Assembly (NCBI RefSeq): GCF_038051995.1
Contig: NZ_CP150290.1
Span: forward strand, 669,501 to 733,500
Reading direction: 5' to 3'
Length of the DNA: 64,000 bases
Origin: Paenibacillus sp. FSL H8-0537
GTDB lineage: Bacteria; Bacillota; Bacilli; Paenibacillales; Paenibacillaceae
The position numbers were made by a program, and so were the translations under genes. The number at the start of each line of letters is the position of its first letter. Within the stretch, counting starts at the first letter, position 1. Shown in pieces: positions 45,658 to 54,126 of this stretch. The notes beneath the pieces were generated by a model. It worked only from the letters and a program-made list of their open reading frames with translations, was not told the origin of the DNA and did not search any database.

Positions 45658-45678
45658 CCTACTACAATTTGTAGTAGG
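45658..45678. promoter_or_regulatory. BlaI-type operator 2
   Basis: A second perfect 21-base palindrome (CCTACTACAA / TTGTAGTAGG around T), five bases from the first. On the minus strand it falls between a TTGACA -35 box (45685-45680) and a TAGGTT -10 candidate, so binding should block RNA polymerase. Confidence 0.85.
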
Positions 45679-45743
45679 TTGTCAAGTTAGCGGATGGGAT
45701 TGACGCTCTCAAGTTAACTTGCATATTGGTCAGAGTGTGCAAT

Positions 45744-45790
45744 AAAAATAACCTCCCTTCGTTATGAACAACGTAAGGAGGTTATTTTTA
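45744..45790 (-). terminator. Terminator downstream of the small charged protein gene
   Basis: AAAAATAACCTCC pairs with GGAGGTTATTTTT, with further pairing CGTT/AACG inside. It follows the 45800-46078 gene on the minus strand and insulates the bla-like promoter. Confidence 0.88.
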
Positions 45791-45799
45791 TTCTTATGA

Positions 45800-46078
45800 T
45801 TACCGATCTTTCCTATTTTCTTGTAGTTCGTCCAATTGATGCTCCAAAAGCTCTAGCTGCTCTTTATTTTGCTGGACGGTGTCCATGTGTTCGTGATGTT
45901 GCTCTGCATTATCTAGCGCATTTTCTGCATGTGCTATTGAATCGTATGCTTGCTTAGCTGTTTGCTCTTCCGGATAAGACATCGCTTGCTTCACCGCATG
46001 ATTTGCCTTTTGGACAGAGTTACTGAGCAAAGTGCTTGGATGATCATTTTTCCAGCTTGTGTCTGTGTGCTTAGCCAA
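45800..46078 (-). CDS. Small hydrophilic helical protein, hypothetical
   Basis: The 92-residue protein is rich in Gln, Glu, His and Asn, all predicted helix with a C-terminal coiled-coil stretch ('QQNKEQLELLEHQLDELQ'). No family is recognised; the composition and the 'NSVQKANHAVKQAM' segment recall small acid-soluble or spore-associated proteins, but this is a guess. It starts at TTG behind AGAGGGGG and ends in a strong terminator, which supports a real gene. Confidence 0.6.
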   Translation of the reverse strand: MAKHTDTSWKNDHPSTLLSNSVQKANHAVKQAMSYPEEQTAKQAYDSIAHAENALDNAEQHHEHMDTVQQNKEQLELLEHQLDELQENRKDR

Positions 46079-46500
46079 CTGTGCTTTTTCCCCCTCTCGA
46101 TTAAGTCATGTTGTTCACACTATAGTTTTGTAAAATATCCAATAAAATATGCATGGATTGCAGCTAACGAACAAACATATGAGCGGAAAATATAATAAAG
46201 CCGGAAGCTAAATAGCTGACTCAAGGTACAATTGACGCAAGTTTAAAAGCGCACGCTCTTTACTCTAAGAAAAAAACGTAGAACTGCCTGTAAGTATTGA
46301 AAGCATACCATTTTAGATAATTGAATTGATTCGTTAGGACTATTTTTTTTGAGTTTTAAAAAAGGTAAAATTTAGATACAATTACTTTTGTATACTTATC
46401 CCCGTTGAAAAGAAGGGTGATTTGTAAGCGGAAACAGGTGGAGGAAGTCGGATTACGGCACTTTGTATAACAGCACAAAAAAGTAGTGGGGGGAGCAATT
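46079..46500. other. A+T-rich intergenic region, no gene
   Basis: About 420 bp between divergent genes. It is strongly A+T rich, with no recognised RNA or coding sequence; it presumably holds promoters for both sides. Confidence 0.4.
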
Positions 46501-46680
46501 TTGAATAAAACAATTAAAATAACACTTTGCATAGTAGCTATATTTTTATTGTTAGATTCTTTCGGAAATATTTTTGGTGAAATGATATTTGTGAAGAAAA
46601 TATTTGCAATATTAATTGCTATTATCTCTTTGTTAATAGGGTATTTTGCTTTACGAGATAAAAATAAAAAAAAGGAGTGA
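46501..46680 (+). CDS. Small two-helix membrane protein
   Basis: The 59-residue protein starts at TTG 46501, about five bases after GGGGGGAGC (an in-frame GTG at 46486 is the alternative). It has two hydrophobic helices ('ITLCIVAIFLLLDSF' and 'IFAILIAIISLLIGYFAL') and a basic tail. The A+T-rich codons resemble the next gene, whose TTG start lies five bases after this stop, so the two form an operon of probably acquired origin. Bacteriocin-immunity proteins can look like this, but there is no direct evidence. Confidence 0.6.
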   Translation: MNKTIKITLCIVAIFLLLDSFGNIFGEMIFVKKIFAILIAIISLLIGYFALRDKNKKKE

Positions 46681-46685
46681 TTTTG

Positions 46686-47351
46686 TTGAGGAATAAATGG
46701 AAATTGAAATTTGTAACGGCAATCTCTGCTTTTGCTCTGCTTTTTTCGACATCCAATGTATCAGCGACCTTTGCATCATCCTTACCTAATGAAAATCAAA
46801 TATACAATCAAGCAGTAATTGGGCTTCCAGAAATAACCGATGAAAATTTGGGAATTGCATTAGAAATCGCTAACTCGGATCTAGAAGAAACGGCTGTATT
46901 TATTAATGGTGGTTTTGATAATTTTTATAAAGATTATGAATCCGCAAACGTTTCTAAAGTAGCTTTTGACAAATTTAATGAAACCTTAATTGCAATTAAT
47001 AAATAAGTTGAAGATGGAATCTTTATAACAAATGGAAGTCTCTTAGATTTACAAATCAATAATGAAGCCGATGACACGATCATCGATATGGTTCAACCTT
47101 CTTTCACAGTCGAAACAGAATGGTATGGACATGTTCTTTTTATAAACGCTAGTGAGGCTAGTAAGATACAGAAAGTATTAGCTGCGGGTGGAGGAGCAGC
47201 GGGTATAGCGACGGCTTTAGGTGGAATTAGTGCGGTATGGGCCGCTGCTTTATTCTTTTTATACGGTATAGGTGAAATTTGTAATTGGAATAACAACGGG
47301 TACTATGTGCACCAACCATGGGTAGGTCCAGTTTGGTGTACTCCTAATTGA
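46686..47351 (+). pseudogene. Secreted small protein gene split by an in-frame TAA
   Basis: TTG 46686 follows AAAGGAG by nine bases and encodes a signal peptide ('FVTAISAFALLFSTSNVSA') and about 85 further residues up to TAA 47004-47006. The same frame continues without interruption after the stop for 114 codons, through 'TVETEWYGHVLFINAS', a glycine/alanine-rich hydrophobic segment ('AAGGGAAGIATALGGI') and a Cys-containing C terminus ('QPWVGPVWCTPN'). No ribosome site precedes the second half. The intact protein would be about 220 residues, a secreted precursor with a hydrophobic helix; a bacteriocin-like nature is only suspected. The stop is either an inactivating mutation or a recoding site. 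Confidence 0.75.
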
Positions 47352-47418
47352 AAAGATAAAAACAACAGACTTATACTTTAAGATCTAGTTTTTTGAATTT
47401 GAAGAGGTGCCAATATAT

Positions 47419-47453
47419 GCGTTTGATCGTCCTTAACTGGAGGATTAAGCGCT
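47419..47453. repeat. Degenerate copy of the 35-bp hairpin seen at 10096-10130
   Basis: Twenty-eight of 35 bases match the terminator core at 10096-10130. The palindrome is partly decayed and the flanking A/T tracts are missing, so it is probably a dispersed intergenic repeat rather than an active terminator. Confidence 0.65.
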
Positions 47454-47517
47454 GTTTGTGTGAGTTCAAACAAAGATTTCTGGGTAGAGAGCCACGACGT
47501 AGCAAATATTGGTTTAA

Positions 47518-47756
47518 AAGACACGCATATTTTGGAAATAACATACGTTGACCATCAAGCTGTCCTTTGCAAATGGAACATCATCAGGATAATCCTCTGA
47601 AATGACAATACATACATCATATCGACAGTTTTCCGTTTTTGTTGTTTCAGGGCTATCTTGTGGAACTCCGAGTAGGAATGTCGATTAGGTAAGCAGATTT
47701 TCTCCCTTTGCCCATTTATTCAGCTTCATCATTGCTTAAGAATTGACAGGATCATA
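47518..47756 (-). pseudogene. Decayed partial copy of the GyrI-like gene at 50674-51129
   Basis: Positions 47540-47756 align base for base, at roughly 80 percent identity by eye, with 50841-51062, which codes the N-terminal half of the GyrI-like protein on the minus strand. A short match to its 3' end (CACGCATATTT) lies at 47521, so about 135 bp between the two segments are deleted. Stop codons and indels prevent translation. It looks like a duplication remnant 3 kb from the intact copy. Confidence 0.85.
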
Positions 47757-47817
47757 GAATACTAGCATGATTTAAAAAGATATTCTTTATTTTATAGGGA
47801 AGGAAGGAGTATTCAAC

Positions 47818-48537
47818 ATGAAAACCTATCTTGTATTCGGTGCCAGCAAAGGATTAGGAGATGCATTCGTCAGAGGAGTTCCTGAGCAAGGAGATAAAGT
47901 ATGGGTCGTTTCGCGAAGCAAGCCTGAAAGTTTGGACTTGAATGATGGTGTAGAGCGGATATGGATACAGGCTGATTTGTCTGAGTTGCACGCCGCTGCA
48001 CTCGTCACGGATAAGCTGCAAAACGAAACAGTGGACGTTCTCATTTACAATGTGGGGCTTTGGGAAAAGGAAGGTTTTGAAGATCATTATACGTTTGATA
48101 AAGATGAACCAGCGGATATAAGTCAATTGATTCATGTAAATATCACTTCGGCCATTGTATGCATTCAGGCAGTATTACCCCATATCCGGCAATCGACAGC
48201 TGGTAAAATTATTCTCATCGGTTCGACCGCCGGTCTGAACAATTCAAACAGCACGCAGGTCTCTTTTGTCGCGTCCAAATTTGCCATTCGTGGCATTACA
48301 GAAGCTCTCAGAGAGCATACAAGAAGTGACGGTATTGCCGTTACTTGTATCAACCCGGGTGAGCTAGCAGCTGAAATTCCTTATGAAGAAGGAAGTGAGC
48401 GGGCCCTCTCCGCCTATAATGGGACACGAATTCCACTTCAGGATATCGTTGCTCTAGTGAAATGCGTAGTCAGTCTGTCCAAGGCATCGTGTGTGAAAGA
48501 AATCAATATCCCAGCTTTAACGGATATGAACACCTAA
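47818..48537 (+). CDS. SDR-family oxidoreductase with altered catalytic tyrosine
   Basis: The 239-residue Rossmann enzyme has the NAD(P) loop 'VFGASKGLGDAFV', 'YNVGLWEKEGF' in place of the NNAG motif, and the substrate-serine region 'IGSTAGL'. The catalytic Tyr-x-x-x-Lys is Phe-Val-Ala-Ser-Lys here (F150), so normal short-chain dehydrogenase chemistry is doubtful. The protein may bind cofactor only or use another residue. GGAAGGAGT precedes the ATG. It is monocistronic with a terminator 50 bp downstream. Confidence 0.87.
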   Translation: MKTYLVFGASKGLGDAFVRGVPEQGDKVWVVSRSKPESLDLNDGVERIWIQADLSELHAAALVTDKLQNETVDVLIYNVGLWEKEGFEDHYTFDKDEPADISQLIHVNITSAIVCIQAVLPHIRQSTAGKIILIGSTAGLNNSNSTQVSFVASKFAIRGITEALREHTRSDGIAVTCINPGELAAEIPYEEGSERALSAYNGTRIPLQDIVALVKCVVSLSKASCVKEINIPALTDMNT

Positions 48538-48585
48538 TCATGATTCGATACAAAATACATATTAAGGTGCATGAACCTCTTAGCG

Positions 48586-48615
48586 CAGTCTGGATACATG
48601 CCAGACTGTTTTTTT
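48586..48615 (+). terminator. Terminator of the SDR gene
   Basis: CAGTCTGG and CCAGACTG enclose a seven-base loop and are followed by seven T residues. Confidence 0.92.
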
Positions 48616-48673
48616 ATATTTATTTCATGACTGACTGAATAGCCAATTTATATTGAATAGAGGGGGAATAAGA

Positions 48674-49114
48674 ATGAATTTGATCAAAAAAAACACAGAA
48701 ATAAACGAGGTTTCATTGCTACGTCTTTATTTGTTGAGGGCGCTTTACCTTCTCATTGTTGTGGGGCTCGGTATTGTGCAATGGCCAACAGTGATCGATC
48801 AGATCATTCATCAGGAGAAGTCGTGGGAGCTAATGGATGGAGTGGTTGCCTGCATGCTGACTTCCTTTTCGGTTTTATCCATACTGGGACTGCGCTATCC
48901 GCTGCAGATGCTGCCCTTGCTGCTGTGGGAATTGGGGTGGAAGTCCATTTGGCTGATCGTTGTTGCACTGCCATTATGGACAGCTGGCCAAATGGATGAG
49001 TCAACATGGGAGACGGCCTCAGCCTGTTTGTTGGTCGTGATTTTTCCTTTCATTATTCCTTGGCGGTATGTGTTGACGAACTACGTGAAGAAGCGCGGGG
49101 AGCGGTGGCGCTAG
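48674..49114 (+). CDS. Hypothetical membrane protein with four helices
   Basis: The 146-residue protein starts at ATG 48674 after GAGGGGG. It has four hydrophobic segments ('ALYLLIVVGLGIVQW', 'VVACMLTSFSVLSILGL', 'SIWLIVVALPLW' and 'ACLLVVIFPFIIPW') and a basic C terminus ending KKRGERWR. No family name is certain. It stands alone between terminators. Confidence 0.72.
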   Translation: MNLIKKNTEINEVSLLRLYLLRALYLLIVVGLGIVQWPTVIDQIIHQEKSWELMDGVVACMLTSFSVLSILGLRYPLQMLPLLLWELGWKSIWLIVVALPLWTAGQMDESTWETASACLLVVIFPFIIPWRYVLTNYVKKRGERWR

Positions 49115-49140
49115 AAGGTGAAGTAAGTGGGAATAGAACC

Positions 49141-49170
49141 AAAAAGGCGCCCGAGCAGGTGCCTTTTTTA
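49141..49170 (+). terminator. Terminator of the membrane protein gene
   Basis: AAAAAGGCGC and GGTGCCTTTTTT form the stem and T tract 27 bp after the stop codon. Confidence 0.8.
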
Positions 49171-49369
49171 ATTTCGTCTTATAGCTACAGCAATCGGCAC
49201 ATGTTTAATATTGCAATGTAAGGGGCAGTCATGAGAGGCTCATGGCTTTGTTCTCACCCTTTGAATGAAACGGATATTTTAGTGGAAATCATTACATGCT
49301 AAAAAAAAGTAGACGCAATGAAAAATATTAGAACTCTCAGTTGTATTAAAAGTGAAAGGGGGTGCTGAG

Positions 49370-49867
49370 GTGTACAATTCATATGAGCTCAATGAATCTG
49401 TACGGCGGGCCTTGGATCTATATTCACACAGCTTGATTAAAATAGCCTTTACGTACCTGAAAAATATAGCTGATGCAGAAGAAGTGACCCAAGAGGTATT
49501 TCTCACCTATTTGCAGAAGCGCCCTGTGTTTGAAAACAGTGAACACGAAAAAGCGTGGTTGATTCGATTAACCATTAATAAAAGTAAAAATATGCTGAAA
49601 ACCGGATGGTTCAAAAGCAGAAATCCTGTTCCCGAAGATCTTAGCTATCTCCCACCAGAAGAAAATGGGATCTTGCAGGCTGTACTGGCCTTGGACAAGA
49701 AATATCGAATTCCAATTCATCTGCACTACTATGAGGGATATTCCATCAAGGAAATTGCGGATATCATGCAGACTAAGTCAGCAACGGTAGGAACATGGCT
49801 CGCAAGAGGACGTCTTATCTTAAAAGACAAGATTGGAGGCCTGGAGGATGAAGAAATCTGTTTATAA
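49370..49867 (+). CDS. ECF sigma factor
   Basis: The 165-residue sigma factor starts at GTG 49370, eight bases after AAAGGGGG. Region 2 is 'IAFTYLKNIADAEEVTQEVFLTYL' and region 4 is 'YYEGYSIKEIADIMQTKSATVGTWL'. Its stop lies 20 bp inside the next gene, whose product has one membrane helix, so the pair is a sigma/anti-sigma module that responds to an envelope signal. The target promoters are unknown. Confidence 0.9.
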   Translation: MYNSYELNESVRRALDLYSHSLIKIAFTYLKNIADAEEVTQEVFLTYLQKRPVFENSEHEKAWLIRLTINKSKNMLKTGWFKSRNPVPEDLSYLPPEENGILQAVLALDKKYRIPIHLHYYEGYSIKEIADIMQTKSATVGTWLARGRLILKDKIGGLEDEEICL

Positions 49868-50420
49868 ATCCGCGATGTCCCGTGTGAAAACAAGTGAGAA
49901 TTTTAAAGAGGCAACCTATCAGAAGCTAATGTCGGAAATGGAAAAGACAGCACAACCAAATAGCAGCAATCAAAAGGAGTCGTTTAAAATGGAAAAAGCT
50001 AAAAAAAGAACGTTAACAGGCTGGACAGTTGGTATTGCAGCATGTGCAGTATTATCGGTAGGCATCTTCGCGATGAATCAGGATACACCAAATACAACAA
50101 ATGTGCCAAATACAACACCGGAGTCGGCTGCTGTTGCAACGAAGCCTCCTACGAGTGGCAAAGCGGTTGTCAATATCGAGGGTGAGATTACGGAAGTGAG
50201 CACAGATGGAAAAAGCTTTAAGGTTGGTGACTTATGGGTAACCGTAACCTCAGAAACTGGAATGGGCATCGAAGGGCCAACGGCAGCCGAGCCGTCTGAA
50301 GAGCTGCTGCAAAAGGAGTTTAAAGTCGGCAATATCGTATCTGGATTTACGACAGAGGATGTAAGCACAGGAAAAGTGAATGCAGCACGCATCTACAATA
50401 ATATGGCTCCGCAGAAATAA
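49848..50420 (+). CDS. Membrane-anchored anti-sigma-like protein
   Basis: The 190-residue protein starts at ATG 49848, nine bases after GGAGG inside the sigma gene. The cytoplasmic N terminus (1-50) is charged and helical, one membrane helix is at about 60-77 ('VGIAACAVLSVGIFAM'), and outside lies a Thr/Pro linker and a small beta domain ('GEITEVSTDGKSFKVGDLWVTV') of OB-fold type, as in DUF5666/DUF3221-like proteins. By position and topology it should bind and restrain the upstream sigma factor. Confidence 0.8.
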   Translation: MKKSVYKSAMSRVKTSENFKEATYQKLMSEMEKTAQPNSSNQKESFKMEKAKKRTLTGWTVGIAACAVLSVGIFAMNQDTPNTTNVPNTTPESAAVATKPPTSGKAVVNIEGEITEVSTDGKSFKVGDLWVTVTSETGMGIEGPTAAEPSEELLQKEFKVGNIVSGFTTEDVSTGKVNAARIYNNMAPQK

Positions 50421-50475
50421 GATAGATACCAGGAGCGTAACGCAGATGGTTTTGAAGTTTACCGTTGCACAAAGA

Positions 50476-50517
50476 AGGCCAACAGTCACTCTCATACGAG
50501 TGACTGCGGCCTATTTG
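50476..50517 (+). terminator. Terminator of the sigma/anti-sigma pair
   Basis: CAGTCACTC and GAGTGACTG pair around a six-base loop, extended by GGCC/GGCC; the T run is short. Confidence 0.7.
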
Positions 50518-50673
50518 TGTTTGTCGATGTGATTCTTCCATTTTGTAATCGCTGCGGTTGCCTGCCATCACCTTCAAGCTTTCGTAGGAGTAAGCAGTGG
50601 TAATCTCCGGCTATTAAGTGTAGCTCTTGTGAGCAATTGACCTGTCATAACTCCATCTACGTGTTATTGGAAT

Positions 50674-51129
50674 TTATAGGGGTTTAACAGGCACGCATAT
50701 TTCGCAAAAATCATTCTCAAGCATATCACCGATATATCTTTCTAAAATCGGTTTATTGTCCATTTGGTATCCGCCGTTTTGTAAGTATGGAAAAATTTCA
50801 TTCCATGCTCTTTGAATGGCTTCCGCTGTATGTTTGATTGTACAAATAGCATACGTTCCACCATCAAGCTGGCCCTCGCAAATGGAATCATCATCTGGAT
50901 ATTCCCTTGAAATGACAATACATGCATCATATCGACAGTTCTCCGGTAGTGTTGTTTCAGGGTTATCTTGCGGCACCCCGAGCAGGATTGTCGATTCAGT
51001 AAGCAGATGTTCCCCTTTGGCCCAATTTTTCAGCTTCTCCATGGCTTGAGAATTGGCAGGACCATATGGCCCAACCTGTCGCACATAGGCAATGCGGTAT
51101 TTCGGCAAAGTTTCGATTTTAATATCCAT
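50674..51129 (-). CDS. GyrI-like / AraC effector-binding domain protein
   Basis: The 151-residue stand-alone small-molecule-binding domain shows 'LPKYRIAYVRQVGPYG' at the start, 'GVPQDNPETTLPENCRYDACIV' in the middle and 'GGTYAICTIKHTAEAIQRAW' later, the pattern of the GyrI-like family (PF06445). It may bind drugs or hydrophobic ligands. ATG 51129 follows AAAGGA. A decayed copy of the gene lies 3 kb upstream at 47518-47756. No operon partner. Confidence 0.88.
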   Translation of the reverse strand: MDIKIETLPKYRIAYVRQVGPYGPANSQAMEKLKNWAKGEHLLTESTILLGVPQDNPETTLPENCRYDACIVISREYPDDDSICEGQLDGGTYAICTIKHTAEAIQRAWNEIFPYLQNGGYQMDNKPILERYIGDMLENDFCEICVPVKPL

Positions 51130-51361
51130 TGTTTTTTCCTTTCGCAAATAGATTGGAATACAATTGGAATGCTATCATGCTATAAAATAATATTCATTAT
51201 TTTTTTTGGAATAATCATTATTACTATTCAATAGTAAGGATATCTAAACGCAGCTGACGGCTAAGATTAGCGGGATAAAGATTTGCAGACGCAAATTTAA
51301 GGGCTGTGTCAGCTTCTCCTTAACTCAATACCTTTCGCTTTTATCGGTCTGATGGATTTCC

Positions 51362-51370
51362 TGCTATAAT
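51362..51370 (+). promoter_or_regulatory. Extended -10 promoter of the small membrane protein gene
   Basis: TGC-TATAAT, a perfect extended -10 element, lies 48 bp upstream of the start codon; the -35 region is poor. Confidence 0.55.
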
Positions 51371-51417
51371 AGAATAAACTTAACCAAACATCGTTATTTG
51401 GAGGTGGCGTGTAGAAT

Positions 51418-51621
51418 ATGGCGATCCTTACTTTTCTCATTATTGGCTGGATTCTAAGTTGGTTCAAATTCGACCGCGTGTTTATTCAGGCTTTTAAAGA
51501 GCTATTCAACAAAGAGGTATCATCGGCAACTTACTATTTCTGTTTTTTTGGTATAGGGATTATTGGGGAGATCGTATTACTCATGCAAGGCGCATACTAT
51601 GAGTATTTCTTACATAGATGA
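51418..51621 (+). CDS. Small membrane protein, hypothetical
   Basis: The 67-residue protein has two hydrophobic segments ('AILTFLIIGWILSWF' and 'YYFCFFGIGIIGEIVLLM') joined by a charged loop. GGAGGTGG stands ten bases before the ATG and a good promoter lies upstream, which supports expression. No family is recognised. Confidence 0.65.
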   Translation: MAILTFLIIGWILSWFKFDRVFIQAFKELFNKEVSSATYYFCFFGIGIIGEIVLLMQGAYYEYFLHR

Positions 51622-51756
51622 TTAGCCGTCAATAGCGCAAAGCTTTATCTTGAGCCAGCGGCTTCTGATATGGCTGGTGTTTCCTCGCATAATGCCCGTT
51701 TTTTTGATAAAAATAAAGCGCTTCTGCAACAGTAGCTTGCAGGAAATATACAGCAC

Positions 51757-51791
51757 AAGGCTGACATCGGTCATTGACCGGCGTCAGCCTT
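51757..51791. terminator. Bidirectional terminator between convergent genes
   Basis: AAGGCTGAC and GTCAGCCTT pair with an internal CGGTCA/TGACCG helix, between the small membrane protein gene and the minus-strand hypothetical gene. Confidence 0.82.
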
Positions 51792-51793
51792 AT

Positions 51794-52447
51794 TTAATTT
51801 CCCCAACTGACACGGACGCTGCGGCACAGAAATTGTCCGCCAAAGCCTTCTTCTGAGTCGATGACAACCCGTATCGCTTCTTCTTGGTAAGCGAATTCCA
51901 ATTGAAGAATAGTATTGTGCTCCTCGATAGAAGAGAGATTCTCTTCATAGACACCCTCAAAACGGAAGATGACATTGTTCACTGCCGCTTCAACTAAAGA
52001 GGGCTTAATGGCAATGGTCAAGCATTTGTCATCACTAGAGCCTTCATTTTCACTATCCCACCTTGCATCCCATATTTCATCGTAGTGAAAGGGCGGGAAA
52101 TAACCAAAACACGCGATGATCTGCTCCGCACCTTGAATCGAATGGAGTGGGGAGAAAATCCGCTTGATTGTATGTGCTTCCTTTAACGGCTCCTGATACA
52201 TGGGAGCTGTGAAGAGCAGTAGCGATTCCGGGTTGATCTCCATCACTATCGCTGTGAAAGCTACCCAGGACGAAGTGCCAGCAGTGCCCGCGGTCACTTG
52301 AATGCACTCATAGCGATACAGCTCTATTTTCTGCGGATGAATGAGCTTTGTGCGATACCCTATCGTATCCTGATGCACATCAGGAAAATGTAGCAATTCT
52401 GGCTCTACTGACAGTACACGGATGCTCCATTCTGCTGCCATATTCAT
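51794..52447 (-). CDS. Hypothetical soluble protein
   Basis: The 217-residue acidic protein is mostly beta with no signal peptide or membrane helix. Ordered motifs include 'GYRTKLIHPQKIELYRYECIQV', an 'FGYFPPFHYDEIWDARW' aromatic stretch and 'NVIFRFEGVYEENLSS'. I do not recognise the family. ATG 52447 follows AAGGA by six bases. It is divergent from a small HTH gene. Confidence 0.65.
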   Translation of the reverse strand: MNMAAEWSIRVLSVEPELLHFPDVHQDTIGYRTKLIHPQKIELYRYECIQVTAGTAGTSSWVAFTAIVMEINPESLLLFTAPMYQEPLKEAHTIKRIFSPLHSIQGAEQIIACFGYFPPFHYDEIWDARWDSENEGSSDDKCLTIAIKPSLVEAAVNNVIFRFEGVYEENLSSIEEHNTILQLEFAYQEEAIRVVIDSEEGFGGQFLCRSVRVSWGN

Positions 52448-52641
52448 GCTTTTTCCTTAGCGGAATCTACATCGTCCAGTGAACTTTTTTTCATATCAAC
52501 CTCACCTTTACAGGGTAAAATAGTAGTTGCTGTTCGAAACTGATAAAGTGGCGAACATTTGGGCATTATTTTAAGGGCGGAAACAGGCAGCTGATCCACT
52601 TTCTTATGAATAGGTCAAATATAGTTCTAGGAGGAGATAAA

Positions 52642-52881
52642 ATGAAATTTGAACTTGGGCGCTGCTTGCTGCTTGAGCGGTTAGCGGAAGCACACATGAC
52701 CATTGGTCAATTAATCGAAGCGCTGCATTATAAACACGAACGGATAAACGATTTTATAGAAAATAAAAGAATGATGCCCTTGAAGACAGCGATTTCCATC
52801 GCTGATACGATTGGATGCTCGGTAAATGACCTGTATGAATTAATCGCGATCGAAGCCGAAGTCCCTCCCAGAGTCGAATAG
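52642..52881 (+). CDS. Small XRE-type helix-turn-helix protein
   Basis: The 79-residue protein from ATG 52642 (AGGAGGAGATAAA upstream) is one Cro/C1-type helix-turn-helix: 'LLLERLAEAHMTIGQLIEAL' then 'MPLKTAISIADTIGCSVNDLYEL'. It should bind DNA as a dimer. Neighbours are two unrelated hypothetical genes on the other strand, so its target is not obvious. Confidence 0.82.
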   Translation: MKFELGRCLLLERLAEAHMTIGQLIEALHYKHERINDFIENKRMMPLKTAISIADTIGCSVNDLYELIAIEAEVPPRVE

Positions 52882-52890
52882 GAGGCTCAT

Positions 52891-53964
52891 CTAAGGCGTA
52901 TATCGCCAAGCTGAAATTTCGCCCTGCAAATCCAATTGTAAAAATAGCCGCGCCTCTTCATGATAGATATCGGGACAGAAGTCTTTCTCCGTCACTTCTT
53001 GTACACCATCATGCCTGTTCCATACGGTCATATTCATCCTTTTTCCCCATAAGAACAAGCGAACGCCATCTGCTGCTAATTGTCCTTGTGGATGAGGAAA
53101 CACACCCTCTTGCTGCGAAGTGGTCTTATAGGCAGGAGCCTCTCTTAATAAAATAGAGCGTTCACCCGTCACCACATTGAACAAAATAACGACAGGCAAT
53201 GCGCCTTCATCCGGCAAATCCTCCTCTTCGAAAAAATCGCCATCCACTTGTCCCCAGATTGCCATAGTGTGTGCATCTACCCAAGCGACGGGCAAATCCC
53301 AGTCCACAAGCATATGCCAAGGTGTGCCTACGGAAGCGCCATCTTCCGACTCACGAGCGTTGTTCATCCAATCTCGCACATTCCAGAACCGAATAACACC
53401 GACCGGTTGCCATACCCAGCCCGTATCTACGACCCAATGCTGATCCTGTGACACGTAAAGCTTGCCATGAAAATAATTAAGATAGCCATCGTCGTCATAG
53501 TTGGTCTGGGGACGGTTGCTTAGAAGCTCCCCTGATTTCACATCAGTCAAGTCTAGACGGTTCCATTCTGTGCCATGAATAAGTAGCGAACGCCCGTCAA
53601 TCTCGGCAAAAGCTAACGGAAAGGTACATACCTCTGAATGGTAGTCATCGCGAGACAGCTTCATGATTGGTTGGCGGGCGAGTAAATCATAAACTGCGGC
53701 ATGACGGCCAAAACGGTTCGAAATCGCGGCATATTGTCCATTTTTGCTGACGACGATTTGCACCGGATGATAAGTATTAAGCTCAGGGATATCAATCTGA
53801 AGCAGTTGTTCAGTAAGTCCTGTAGCAAGATTCAGCTTCCACAACTCGCATGCATGATTTAAGGCAAGCACTGACCTATTTTGCTCATCGGGCAAAGGTT
53901 GCATAACAGCGATGGAGCCTGGGGAGGTGCTAAGTGCTGGCAAAGAAACGTGATACAATGGCAT
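52891..53964 (-). CDS. Hypothetical beta-propeller-like protein
   Basis: The 357-residue soluble protein has repeated four-strand units that resemble a WD40/quinoprotein propeller: 'VLALNHACELWKLNLATGL', 'AAISNRFGRHAAVYDL', 'VGVIRFWNVRDW', 'VVILFNVVTGERSIL', 'NMTVWNRHDGV'. ATG 53964 follows GGGGTGGGAAC. No signal peptide. A similar but distinct beta-rich hypothetical lies at 58057-58983. Function unknown. Confidence 0.75.
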   Translation of the reverse strand: MPLYHVSLPALSTSPGSIAVMQPLPDEQNRSVLALNHACELWKLNLATGLTEQLLQIDIPELNTYHPVQIVVSKNGQYAAISNRFGRHAAVYDLLARQPIMKLSRDDYHSEVCTFPLAFAEIDGRSLLIHGTEWNRLDLTDVKSGELLSNRPQTNYDDDGYLNYFHGKLYVSQDQHWVVDTGWVWQPVGVIRFWNVRDWMNNARESEDGASVGTPWHMLVDWDLPVAWVDAHTMAIWGQVDGDFFEEEDLPDEGALPVVILFNVVTGERSILLREAPAYKTTSQQEGVFPHPQGQLAADGVRLFLWGKRMNMTVWNRHDGVQEVTEKDFCPDIYHEEARLFLQLDLQGEISAWRYTP

Positions 53965-54126
53965 GTTCCCACCCCTTTTCATTAGTAGCTCTATTTTAAG
54001 CTATTCCTATGCATCTTCCAAATACTAGGGCGTGCCTACAAAATAGAGTCGGCCTGCTGCTTCTTGCTTAATGACTAAGGCCATTGTTGCTGAGGCTACG
54101 CGGCTTGGAAAGCTCGCCCTTTTTTT

